Shown here: positions 29,272 to 36,768 of the stretch, piece by piece
Layout of the letters: each line of letters opens with the position of its first letter
How positions within the stretch are numbered: the stretch's first letter is position 1
Origin: Aquimarina amphilecti
GTDB lineage: Bacteria > Bacteroidota > Bacteroidia > Flavobacteriales > Flavobacteriaceae
Direction: 5' to 3'
NCBI RefSeq assembly: GCF_900109375.1
Contig: NZ_FOAB01000001.1
Coordinates: 248,001 to 312,000 of the forward strand
DNA length: 64,000 nucleotides
Made by a program: the position numbers and the translations under genes
Notes under the pieces: model-generated
Told to the model about the DNA's origin: nothing
Databases searched by the model: none
What the model saw: only the letters and a program-made list of their open reading frames with translations

Positions 29272-29721
29272 ATGAAAACATTAATTTTAATTATTACGAG
29301 TTTAGTATTGGGATTATTAACAACCAATGCACAGACAACAGAAACCAGCTCATCAAAATCCTCATCAGAAATTTCATTTACCTACGATACAGATGATGAG
29401 AATAAAAAGTTCTATAGATCTTTTGTAACACTAGACATGGATAATGATTATCGAATCAAAATACGCTTTATGAAATATATGAAATCTAATGTCAAATCAT
29501 ATTTAATTGATCAGTTTGGAAAAGAAAACTTGATAATAAAAGAGGATACTTATTTATGGACTAAAGAGTTGGAGGATGAAGAGGTATATGAAGTGAAATT
29601 AAGAGGGAACAGACTAAGGATAAACGTTAATAAGGAACTAGCATCAGATAAGTTAATTAAGAGATTTGGACAGATAGGTAGGGAGTTAAAAGAATTAACT
29701 TCAGAATCAGAAAGAAGTTAA
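29272..29721 (+). CDS. small exported protein, paralog of the next gene
   Basis: This protein is 149 residues from the ATG at 29272, which gives a clean signal peptide (KTLILIITSLVLGLLTTNAQ); an ATG 33 bp upstream lies before the leader motif and is rejected. The mature part is charged, with a C-terminal segment VYEVKLRGNRLRINVNKEL matched in the next gene by YKVKLRKGKLSVYLDKEAL. The family is unknown to me. It looks like one of two duplicated small secreted or periplasmic proteins in the hydrolase locus. Confidence 0.75.
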   Translation: MKTLILIITSLVLGLLTTNAQTTETSSSKSSSEISFTYDTDDENKKFYRSFVTLDMDNDYRIKIRFMKYMKSNVKSYLIDQFGKENLIIKEDTYLWTKELEDEEVYEVKLRGNRLRINVNKELASDKLIKRFGQIGRELKELTSESERS

Positions 29722-29737
29722 ATAGATAATTATAAAC

Positions 29738-29765
29738 ATCAATCATTAATCAAAAAACAAGTATT
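29738..29765 (+). promoter_or_regulatory. shared 5' leader motif, copy 4
   Basis: ATCAATCATTAATCAAAAAA then CAAGTATT before the ATG at 29766. Confidence 0.6.
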
Positions 29766-30185
29766 ATGAAAACAATCATTCTTATGTTATGTATGGCATT
29801 TACAATGCCGATGATCAACGCACAGACAAGTTCTAATTCTAAAGTTACAGTTAATTACTCTAGTGATGATACTGGTGGTAAAGGGTATAAGGTAAATATT
29901 TCTATTTCCAATACAGATGATACGTATACCTTAAAAGCAAGTTTCCCATCACATAAAACTGATGAAGTAAAAAAGTTTCTTAATAATCATTTAGAAGCAA
30001 AAATGTCTAAAGTTTATGGTTCATACGCTTGGAACTATAACAGTAAAGGAGAAGAAGGGTATAAAGTAAAACTTAGAAAAGGAAAGTTATCCGTCTATTT
30101 GGATAAAGAAGCATTATCAATTGATTTGTTAGAAGATTTGATAGATGCATTTAGCGATCTAAGAGATTTAATTAAAGATAAATAA
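29766..30185 (+). CDS. small exported protein, paralog of the previous gene
   Basis: This 139-residue protein has a signal peptide (KTIILMLCMAFTMPMINAQ). It shares with the preceding protein a Ser/Asp-rich start of the mature chain, a central KFL.NHLEAK-like part, and the KVKLRxGxLxVxxxKE segment followed by a helix of Asp/Leu. The function is unknown. It lies 13 bp upstream of the second S41 peptidase gene and probably shares its mRNA, suggesting that the small protein and protease act together. Confidence 0.75.
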   Translation: MKTIILMLCMAFTMPMINAQTSSNSKVTVNYSSDDTGGKGYKVNISISNTDDTYTLKASFPSHKTDEVKKFLNNHLEAKMSKVYGSYAWNYNSKGEEGYKVKLRKGKLSVYLDKEALSIDLLEDLIDAFSDLRDLIKDK

Positions 30186-30198
30186 AGAATATACCTTA

Positions 30199-31785
30199 AT
30201 GAAGAAAGTTATTATATGGATGATGTTTTTTATATATATCATTCCAATCAATGCTCAACAGGGTCAAAAGAAGTTTCTTACCACTAAGCAAATATCAGAT
30301 TTATATAATTTGATGATTTCCGAGATAGAATATGTAGATGCAGAGGCTATAGTGGTAAGAAATAAAACGAAACAGGTAAATTGGGATGAGTACAAGGCAT
30401 ATCATCAAAAACAGTTTATCAAGGCTGATAGTTATAAAAGTTTAAGAAAGAAATTTCTTGATTTTGGAAAAGGGTTTACAAGCGGACATTCTTATTTTAA
30501 GTTCAGTTATCCGATAGAAAAACAAAAAAAGGATAAGATAAAGAGTTCAATTAAAATTGGATTTACATATCCAGAAATTGTGTTTTTTGATTTAGAATCT
30601 AAGAGAACAATTTCAAAAATTAATGATAAATCTATTAAAGACATTTTTCAAAAATTTATAAACTATGAAACGAGAGCAAATGGAATAGGAACTTGTCAGT
30701 CTAGTTTTAAATATAGATTTGAACAGGGTTCGCTAAAAGTGGATGGTCATCTTCCAAATGAAATAACTTTTGAAGATGGAAGTAAAAAAGAAGTTACTTA
30801 TTCTGTTAATAACGATGCTGAATCCTCCTATGATCGTTATATGAAGCAAATTGAGATTGATCAATACAAAGGCTGGCGATTGATAGAGAGAGGCTATAAA
30901 ACCGCGTTACTAATAAAAGATAATGTAGCTTTAGTCAAAATAAAAAACTTTGCATATAATAGAGGCGATAATGATTTAAGGTGCACAAAAGCAGTAAATG
31001 ATTCTACAGTTTGTAATGATATTACAAAAATTAGAAATGGTTTAAAATCGGTAGAAAATGATATAAGTTATCTGATTTTTGATGTTCAGGATAATCCTGG
31101 CGGAAATGAAAACTCATCATTTCTTGCAGAGTTTTGTCCATCAGAATTTAAAGATCTAAGAATACAGTACAAGAAAACAGCTATTCTTGAAGATAATGAT
31201 CTTAGGACTGCATTATCATATGGTTTTCCTGGAGCAAATAGGTGGTTTGACGAAATTTCAGAAAATGGGATTTACGATAAAACTGAAAATGGAAGTTTTC
31301 TACCGCCAAGAGGAGATTTCTGTCGAGGCGGAAACAGTTGCGAATTGAAATATATTGAACCTAACGAAACTGCTAAACGAAAGGTTAAAAAAATAATAGT
31401 TTTAGTAAATGAAAGAACAGCAAGTTCAGCAGATGATTTTGTGTATAGAATGAAAGAGTATGGGAATGCAATCATTGTTGGACAACCGCAATCTGCGGAT
31501 CTTACGTTTGCTCTAATTGGCATTGTTTTTTATATAGATGACCAAGGGAATATAAGAAAAATGTATACAGATAATAATCAAAGAAATTACGATGTTCCCG
31601 GAATAGAGCTTTTTCAATTTTCCGTACCGTATTCAAGAACCGTTAATAAAAAAGGAGAAATGCTTCAAGGAAATCCTCTTAAACCTGATCTATTACTAGA
31701 AATTACGAAAGATAATTTTGAAAATAGGGAACAAATTGTGTTAAACAAAGCTATTGAAGAGTTTGTTACTAAAGAGAATAACTAA
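30199..31785 (+). CDS. large exported S41-family peptidase
   Basis: This 528-residue protein has a signal peptide (KKVIIWMMFFIYIIPINAQ), a long N-terminal domain with several cysteines (GTCQSSF, DLRCTKA), and the S41 core: FDVQDNPGGNENS and the nucleophile region NERTASSADDF followed by AIIVGQPQSAD. The length exceeds CtpA-type proteases and no clear PDZ domain is seen. It is the last gene of the locus, ending before a bidirectional terminator that overlaps rlmH. Confidence 0.85.
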   Translation: MKKVIIWMMFFIYIIPINAQQGQKKFLTTKQISDLYNLMISEIEYVDAEAIVVRNKTKQVNWDEYKAYHQKQFIKADSYKSLRKKFLDFGKGFTSGHSYFKFSYPIEKQKKDKIKSSIKIGFTYPEIVFFDLESKRTISKINDKSIKDIFQKFINYETRANGIGTCQSSFKYRFEQGSLKVDGHLPNEITFEDGSKKEVTYSVNNDAESSYDRYMKQIEIDQYKGWRLIERGYKTALLIKDNVALVKIKNFAYNRGDNDLRCTKAVNDSTVCNDITKIRNGLKSVENDISYLIFDVQDNPGGNENSSFLAEFCPSEFKDLRIQYKKTAILEDNDLRTALSYGFPGANRWFDEISENGIYDKTENGSFLPPRGDFCRGGNSCELKYIEPNETAKRKVKKIIVLVNERTASSADDFVYRMKEYGNAIIVGQPQSADLTFALIGIVFYIDDQGNIRKMYTDNNQRNYDVPGIELFQFSVPYSRTVNKKGEMLQGNPLKPDLLLEITKDNFENREQIVLNKAIEEFVTKENN

Positions 31786-31803
31786 GTCATTTCTAATATA
31801 AGT

Positions 31804-31839
31804 AATGAGTCTTATCGATGATGATAAGGCTCATTTTTT
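31804..31839. terminator. bidirectional terminator overlapping the rlmH 3' end
   Basis: AATGAGTCTTATC, loop GATGAT, GATAAGGCTCATT (one G-T pair), then a T tract on the plus strand. The last codons of minus-strand rlmH lie inside the stem. Confidence 0.65.
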
Positions 31840-32285
31840 AGAATAGTAAAACCTCTATATAACTGTTCTATAAAAAATAATCGAATCATCTGATGCGAAA
31901 ATGTCATTTTTGATAAGGAAAGTTTACCGCTAGCTCTATTGTATACTTCAGGACTAAATCCATATGGTCCACCAATAACAAAAATCAATTGTTTGATACC
32001 GCTATTCATATGTTTCTGTAAGAGTTGAGAAAAGCCTACGGAGTCATATTGCTTTCCATTTTCATCTAATAAGATTAGAACATCAGAAGTAGTTGTTTTA
32101 CTTAGAATCAGTTTTCCTTCTTTATCTTTTTGTTGTGCCTCGCTGAGATTTTTAGAATTTTTGATATCAGGTATAATTTCAAAAGTAAACTTGATATAAA
32201 ACCCTAATCTTTTTGTGTATTCAGAGATAAGATCTTGTAGTTGTCTATGATCTGTTTTGCCGACTGCGATTAATTTAATAGTCAT
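31812..32285 (-). CDS. rlmH: 23S rRNA (pseudouridine1915-N3)-methyltransferase
   Basis: This 157-residue SPOUT-family protein starts at MTIKLIAVGKT; an ORF extension of 16 residues upstream is covered by a 14-bp tandem repeat and is rejected. The knotted SAM-binding end is typical: FVIGGPYGFSPEVYNRA and SLSKMTFSHQMIRLFFIEQLYR. Length and C-terminal YHHR match RlmH exactly. It methylates pseudouridine 1915 in helix 69 of 23S rRNA on assembled ribosomes. Confidence 0.95.
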   Translation of the reverse strand: MTIKLIAVGKTDHRQLQDLISEYTKRLGFYIKFTFEIIPDIKNSKNLSEAQQKDKEGKLILSKTTTSDVLILLDENGKQYDSVGFSQLLQKHMNSGIKQLIFVIGGPYGFSPEVYNRASGKLSLSKMTFSHQMIRLFFIEQLYRGFTILKNEPYHHR

Positions 32286-32309
32286 TGATATAGTTTCTTT
32301 ATTGACTTT

Positions 32310-32337
32310 GTACTTCCAACTTCGTACTTCCAACTTC
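32310..32337. repeat. tandem 14-bp direct repeat upstream of rlmH
   Basis: Two perfect adjacent copies of GTACTTCCAACTTC between the divergent rlmH and nadC genes. Confidence 0.7.
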
Positions 32338-32369
32338 TTTTCCTACTTTAGCAAAAATAACCATTCAAT

Positions 32370-33227
32370 ATGATTACAAAAGCTCAATTTGATACAGAAA
32401 TTGAATTAATAATAGCAAATGCTATACGAGAAGATGTTGGTGATGGCGATCACAGTTCTTTAGCGTGCATTCCGGATACGGCAACTGGTAGAGCTAAGTT
32501 GTTGGTAAAGGATGAAGGAATATTAGCTGGTGTGGATTTTGCTAAAGAAGTATTTAATTATGTTGATCCCAAAATGGAGGTTGAGGTAAAGATAAAGGAT
32601 GGATCAAAAGTGAAATATGGAGATATTGCATTTTATGTTTCAGGAAGTTCTCAGTCTATTCTTAAAGCAGAACGATTAGTGCTTAATGCTATGCAAAGAA
32701 TGAGTGCTATAGCTAGCAAGACCAATCAGTTTGTACAATTATTAGAAGGAACAGGAACTAAAATTCTGGATACTAGAAAAACAACACCGGGAATTAGAGC
32801 TTTAGAAAAATGGGCAGTAAAGATAGGAGGCGGAGAGAATCATAGATTTGCGCTATATGATATGATTATGCTAAAAGATAATCATATTGATTTTGCTGGA
32901 GGAATTACTAAAGCAATAGAGAAAACAAAAAAATACTTATCAGATACTGATAAGGATCTTAAAATAATTGTTGAAGCTCGTAATCTTGATGAGATTAAAG
33001 AAATTCTTAAAACTTCAGGAGTATATAGAATTTTGATTGATAACTTTAATTATGACGATACTAGAAAAGCCGTCGAACTTATAGGAGATACCTGCCTTAC
33101 GGAATCTAGTGGAGGAATAAATGAAAAAACAGTTCGGAAATATGCTGAATGTGGTGTAAATTATATAAGTAGTGGCGCTTTAACCCATTCTGTATATAAT
33201 CTGGATTTGAGTTTGAAAGCAGTGTAG
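32370..33227 (+). CDS. nadC: nicotinate-nucleotide pyrophosphorylase (carboxylating)
   Basis: This 285-residue protein has the family's quinolinate- and PRPP-binding segments: EDVGDGDHSS near the N-terminus, LDTRKTTPGIRALEKWAVKIGGGENHR in the middle (residues about 138-164) and the barrel end LTESSGGINEKTV. It converts quinolinate and PRPP to nicotinate mononucleotide in NAD synthesis. No nadA or nadB is in the window. It is followed after 3 bp by the BrkB-family gene. Confidence 0.95.
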   Translation: MITKAQFDTEIELIIANAIREDVGDGDHSSLACIPDTATGRAKLLVKDEGILAGVDFAKEVFNYVDPKMEVEVKIKDGSKVKYGDIAFYVSGSSQSILKAERLVLNAMQRMSAIASKTNQFVQLLEGTGTKILDTRKTTPGIRALEKWAVKIGGGENHRFALYDMIMLKDNHIDFAGGITKAIEKTKKYLSDTDKDLKIIVEARNLDEIKEILKTSGVYRILIDNFNYDDTRKAVELIGDTCLTESSGGINEKTVRKYAECGVNYISSGALTHSVYNLDLSLKAV

Positions 33228-33230
33228 TAT

Positions 33231-34148
33231 ATGTCAAAAGCAGTTGAAGATAAACTCAATAAAATTCCGATTATAAATATTTTAGTTAAAATCGGTAAAA
33301 AAGTTATTCTTCCTGGTTTTGAAGGCCTTTCCGTGTATGATTTGGTAGAAATTTATACCATTGGAATCGTAAAAGGAACGTTTTCTGCTAGAGCGAGTGC
33401 CATTTCTTGGAGCTTTTTTCTATCTCTTTTTCCTTTTCTGTTATTTTTATTAAACCTAATACCAATTATCCAGATAGACGGTTTTCAAGAAAATTTCTTT
33501 GAATTTATTACCTCTGCCTTACCTAATCAATCTAAATTATTTTTTGAAGAAATATATACGGATATATCTGCTAACCCAAGAACAGGTCTTTTATCTACGG
33601 TTTTTGTATTATCATTATTTTTAATGACTAACGGTATTAATGCGGTTTTTTCGGGTTTTGAATATTCATATCATGTTACTCTAAATAGAAATTTTGTAAA
33701 GCAGTATATAGTTGCTTTAGGAGTATCTTTGATCGTGGCATCATTGTTGCTTATTACCGTAATAGTAACCTTGTATTTTAGCTATTTGTTAGAAGATCTT
33801 AAGGAAATGGGAGTGATGGATAATACTGTTTTTTGGCTACAATTTGGTAAATATGGATTGTTTGTCTTAATGATTTTCCTTGTAGTAGCTACGTTGTTTT
33901 ATTTTGGAACAACAGAAGGAAAAATGAATAGATTCTTTTCTCCTGGAGCATTTATGACTACGGTATTAATAATGGTAACTACTTATTTATTTGGAATATA
34001 TATAGATAATTTTTCTAACTATAATAAATTATACGGTTCAATAGGTGCTATGCTGATTCTAATGGTGTATATATGGCTTAATGCTAATTTACTTCTGTTA
34101 GGTTTCGAATTAAATGCTTCACTTATTAAATTGAAGAAGAATTTTTAA
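33231..34148 (+). CDS. YihY/BrkB-family inner-membrane protein
   Basis: This 305-residue protein has about six membrane helices and the family's conserved N-terminal stretch (FSARASAISWSFFLSLFPFLLFL) and C-terminal GSIGAMLILMVYIWLNA. The family, once linked to RNase BN by mistake, is of unknown function. It lies 3 bp after nadC and 36 bp before the first chalcone-isomerase-like gene, so it may be co-transcribed with both. Confidence 0.88.
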   Translation: MSKAVEDKLNKIPIINILVKIGKKVILPGFEGLSVYDLVEIYTIGIVKGTFSARASAISWSFFLSLFPFLLFLLNLIPIIQIDGFQENFFEFITSALPNQSKLFFEEIYTDISANPRTGLLSTVFVLSLFLMTNGINAVFSGFEYSYHVTLNRNFVKQYIVALGVSLIVASLLLITVIVTLYFSYLLEDLKEMGVMDNTVFWLQFGKYGLFVLMIFLVVATLFYFGTTEGKMNRFFSPGAFMTTVLIMVTTYLFGIYIDNFSNYNKLYGSIGAMLILMVYIWLNANLLLLGFELNASLIKLKKNF

Positions 34149-34184
34149 TATTTTAGCAACATACAAACATTTAATTTAACAAAA

Positions 34185-34748
34185 ATGAAAAAACTAAGCT
34201 TATTATTTATTCTTTTAGCAATTGTAGGAACTACTCAGGCACAGGTTCAAGTTGGAGATGCTACATTACCAAGTACGGTAACTTTTAGTGGAGAAGACTT
34301 AACTATTAATGGAGCAGGAATGAGAGAGAAGTTCTTTTTCGATATTTATGCTGGAGGATTATATTTAAAGAAAAAAAGTACAAGTGCTAGTTCAATTGCA
34401 GCTGCAGATGAAACAATGGCTATAAAACTACATATATTATCAGGTATGATGTCTAGAAGCAAAATGGAATCGGCCCTTAGAGATGGTTTCAAAAAATCTA
34501 CAAAGGGTAATACGGCTTCTTTAGATAAAAGAATAAATACTTTCGTTGGATTCATCAAGGATGAAATTGAAGAAGGACAGATTTATGACATTGTGTATGA
34601 GAAAGGTAAAGGTAGTGTGATCTATAAAGATGGAGTTGAGAAAGGATATGTAGAAGGATTAGACTTTAAAAAAGCGTTATTTAACATATGGATAGGAAAT
34701 AATCCAGCAGATAAAGGGTTAAAAAATGAAATGTTAGGTGCTTTTTAG
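34185..34748 (+). CDS. chalcone-isomerase-like exported protein 1
   Basis: This 187-residue protein has a signal peptide (KLSLLFILLAIVGTTQAQ) and the chalcone-isomerase-like (Chalcone_3-type) domain: VQVGDATLPSTVTF, then NGAGMREKFFFDIYAGGLYL, and a C-terminal LFNIWIGNNPADKGLKNEML. Bacterial members lack proof of isomerase activity and may bind lipids or small ligands in the periplasm. It is the first of three paralogs in 2.5 kb. Confidence 0.85.
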   Translation: MKKLSLLFILLAIVGTTQAQVQVGDATLPSTVTFSGEDLTINGAGMREKFFFDIYAGGLYLKKKSTSASSIAAADETMAIKLHILSGMMSRSKMESALRDGFKKSTKGNTASLDKRINTFVGFIKDEIEEGQIYDIVYEKGKGSVIYKDGVEKGYVEGLDFKKALFNIWIGNNPADKGLKNEMLGAF

Positions 34749-34807
34749 GTTTAAAAGTATTATTTTAGCGGTGAAATACACAATTTAACGTTTTTTTTCT
34801 GTTTTTA

Positions 34808-34839
34808 CTATGCGCGCATAGCAAATTTTATTACTTTTG
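34808..34839 (+). promoter_or_regulatory. promoter with palindromic operator candidate for chalcone-isomerase-like gene 2
   Basis: A -7 box TACTTTTG (34832-34839) is preceded, at the place where a -33 element would be, by the perfect 14-bp palindrome CTATGCGCGCATAG (34808-34821). The GC-rich palindrome is unusual in this AT-rich setting. Confidence 0.5.
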
Positions 34840-34894
34840 TAGAGAAAGGAAAAATTTTATTATTAATACACCCCAGATTAAAACTTTAACAAAG

Positions 34895-35458
34895 ATGAAA
34901 AAAATTACTTTACTAATCGTAGCATTTATTTCTTTAACAACAGCTACGGCACAAATAAGAGTAGGTAAGGCAGTTTTGCCGTATGAAGAAAACTTTGGCG
35001 AAACTGATCTTAAGTTAAACGGAGCTGGGATGCGTGAGATGTTATGGATCGATCTATATGCAGGAGGTCTTTATTTGCAGAAAAAGAGTAAAGATCCGAG
35101 AGCTATTTTGGATGCGAACGAAACAATGTCTATAAAATTAAACATTGTTTCAGGTTTTGTAACGCAAAAGAAGATGATTAAAGCCGTTGAAGACGGTTTT
35201 AAGAAAGCTACTTTTGGAAACACAAAAGCGTTAGATGAAAGAATCAATAAGTTTATTAAGTTTTTTAATGAACCAATTGTGAAAAATGACATTTTTGATA
35301 TTGTATATATAAAGGACAAAGGAGTAAAAGCTTTTAAGAATGGAAAAGAGCTTGGATTAATAGAAGGTAGAGACTTTAAATATGCTTTATTTAAAATATG
35401 GTTAGGTGATGAACCTGCTAGTGAAGGAATTAAAAATGGGATGTTAGGACTTCAATAA
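34895..35458 (+). CDS. chalcone-isomerase-like exported protein 2
   Basis: This 187-residue protein has a signal peptide ending in TATAQ and the same domain as its neighbours: IRVGKAVLPYEENF, NGAGMREMLWIDLYAGGLYL, and LFKIWLGDEPASEGIKNGML. It is closer to paralog 3 in its C-terminal half (GRDFKYALFKIWLGDEPA shared). It has its own promoter and an intrinsic terminator at 35478-35511, so it is a single-gene unit. Confidence 0.85.
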   Translation: MKKITLLIVAFISLTTATAQIRVGKAVLPYEENFGETDLKLNGAGMREMLWIDLYAGGLYLQKKSKDPRAILDANETMSIKLNIVSGFVTQKKMIKAVEDGFKKATFGNTKALDERINKFIKFFNEPIVKNDIFDIVYIKDKGVKAFKNGKELGLIEGRDFKYALFKIWLGDEPASEGIKNGMLGLQ

Positions 35459-35477
35459 TTTTCTATCTCCATAGTAT

Positions 35478-35511
35478 AAAAAAAGCTATCTGAATTTCAG
35501 ATAGCTTTTTT
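35478..35511 (+). terminator. intrinsic terminator after chalcone-isomerase-like gene 2
   Basis: AAAAAAGCTATCTGA, loop ATT, then its complement ending in a T tract. Confidence 0.8.
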
Positions 35512-35566
35512 GTTTTAGCTGCATATTTTCTATATTGAACACTTAAGTAAAAAATACATAATCAAA

Positions 35567-35995
35567 ATGAATAGATCTAAGATTCTTATTATAATATTAT
35601 TATGTCTTACCGGTTTTGTGAATGCGCAAAATGAAATTATTGGTAAATGGACGACCATAGATGATAATACAGGTGAACCAAGGTCAATTGTAGAAATTTA
35701 TAAGAAAGGAAATAAATTGTACGGTAAAATAGATCGAATATTGAAAGAATCTGATCGTAATCAATTATGTATAGAGTGTGAAGGAGATGATTATAATCAA
35801 CCAATAGAAGGAATGGTTATTATTAAAGATTTACAGAAGGATGGTGACGAATATGAAGACGGTACGATAATGGATCCAGAAAATGGAAAAGTGTATAAAT
35901 GTAAAATTTGGCTTGATGAAGATGATCCTAATACGTTGAATGTTAGGGGTTATATTGCTTTTTTGTTTAGGACTCAAAAGTGGGTTAAAGGATAA
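35567..35995 (+). CDS. DUF2147-family exported protein
   Basis: This 142-residue protein has a signal peptide (SKILIIILLCLTGFVNAQ) and the DUF2147 fold: EIIGKWTTIDDNTGEPRSIVEIY, LCIECEGDDYNQP, and MDPENGKVYKCKIWL, ending in GYIAFLFRTQKW. The two Cys in CIEC are typical. The family is a lipocalin-like periplasmic protein of unknown function. It sits between two chalcone-isomerase-like genes, each with separate expression signals. Confidence 0.88.
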   Translation: MNRSKILIIILLCLTGFVNAQNEIIGKWTTIDDNTGEPRSIVEIYKKGNKLYGKIDRILKESDRNQLCIECEGDDYNQPIEGMVIIKDLQKDGDEYEDGTIMDPENGKVYKCKIWLDEDDPNTLNVRGYIAFLFRTQKWVKG

Positions 35996-36099
35996 TGTTT
36001 TTTTTAAGAAAACCTTTTTAAAGAAAATTTTAACATTATTTTCTGTTAGTTTTTAGAAAAATACAGAACTAAGCTTTTGTAATAATTAAAAACTAAATC

Positions 36100-36666
36100 A
36101 TGAAAAAAATAATTACCCTATCTATCTTATTAGTCGTTACGACAATTGCTTCCGCCCAAATAAGAGTGGGAGATGCAGTTATACCTTACAAAGTTACTTT
36201 TGAAGGAGAAGAGCTTACTCTTAATGGAGCTGGTGTTAGAAAAGTTTTAGGAGTAGAAACATATTCAGGTGGTTTGTATACCGTTAATAAGTATTCAGAC
36301 GATAGAAAAGTTTTAGACGCAGATGAAAGTATGTCTATTAGATTGGTTATCAATTCTAAGAAGGTAACTAATAAAAGGATGAAGAAGGTGTTTAGAAAAG
36401 GTTTTGATGATGCTATGTTTGGTAATACTCAGAGCTTGGATGTTAGAATTGATCAATTCTTAGAATTATTCGGAAGTAGTACACAAATTAATGACTTTTT
36501 TGATTTAGTATACATTAAAGGAAAAGGTATAAGAACTTTTAAAAACGGAGAAGAAGTTGGTTATATAGAAGGAAGAGATTTTAAATATGCATTATTTAAA
36601 ATATGGTTAGGAGATGAACCAGCTTGCAAGTTGATTAAAGGAGGAATGTTAGGGCAAAATGGATAA
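36100..36666 (+). CDS. chalcone-isomerase-like exported protein 3
   Basis: This 188-residue protein has a signal peptide ending in TIASAQ and the domain signature IRVGDAVIPYKVTF, then NGAGVRKVLGVETYSGGLYT. The MRE of the other two copies is replaced by VRK and the aromatic pocket segment differs, suggesting divergence of the ligand site. The C-terminal GRDFKYALFKIWLGDEPA is shared with paralog 2. The terminator at 36687-36720 follows. Confidence 0.85.
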   Translation: MKKIITLSILLVVTTIASAQIRVGDAVIPYKVTFEGEELTLNGAGVRKVLGVETYSGGLYTVNKYSDDRKVLDADESMSIRLVINSKKVTNKRMKKVFRKGFDDAMFGNTQSLDVRIDQFLELFGSSTQINDFFDLVYIKGKGIRTFKNGEEVGYIEGRDFKYALFKIWLGDEPACKLIKGGMLGQNG

Positions 36667-36686
36667 ATAAAATTTCCCCCAAAATA

Positions 36687-36720
36687 AACAAAAGGCTGAT
36701 CAATTGATCAGCCTTTTGTT
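36687..36720. terminator. perfect 34-bp palindromic terminator
   Basis: AACAAAAGGCTGATCAA followed directly by its reverse complement. It ends the chalcone-isomerase-like gene 3 transcript. Its right arm also contains the TTG that serves as the -33 element of priA. Confidence 0.75.
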
Positions 36721-36750
36721 GTATATAATAAGGGTAAAAATGTATTTTTG
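36719..36750 (+). promoter_or_regulatory. promoter of priA (TTG-N21-TATTTTTG)
   Basis: A TTG (36719-36721) and the -7 box TATTTTTG (36743-36750) are spaced by 21 nt, 18 bp before the ATG at 36769. Confidence 0.6.
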
Positions 36751-36768
36751 TTCGAATCAAAAGTTTCA

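Noticed and set aside
32286..32333. 16-residue N-terminal extension of RlmH
   Set aside because: It is encoded by the tandem 14-bp repeat, and the family starts at the internal Met, giving the standard length of about 157 residues.
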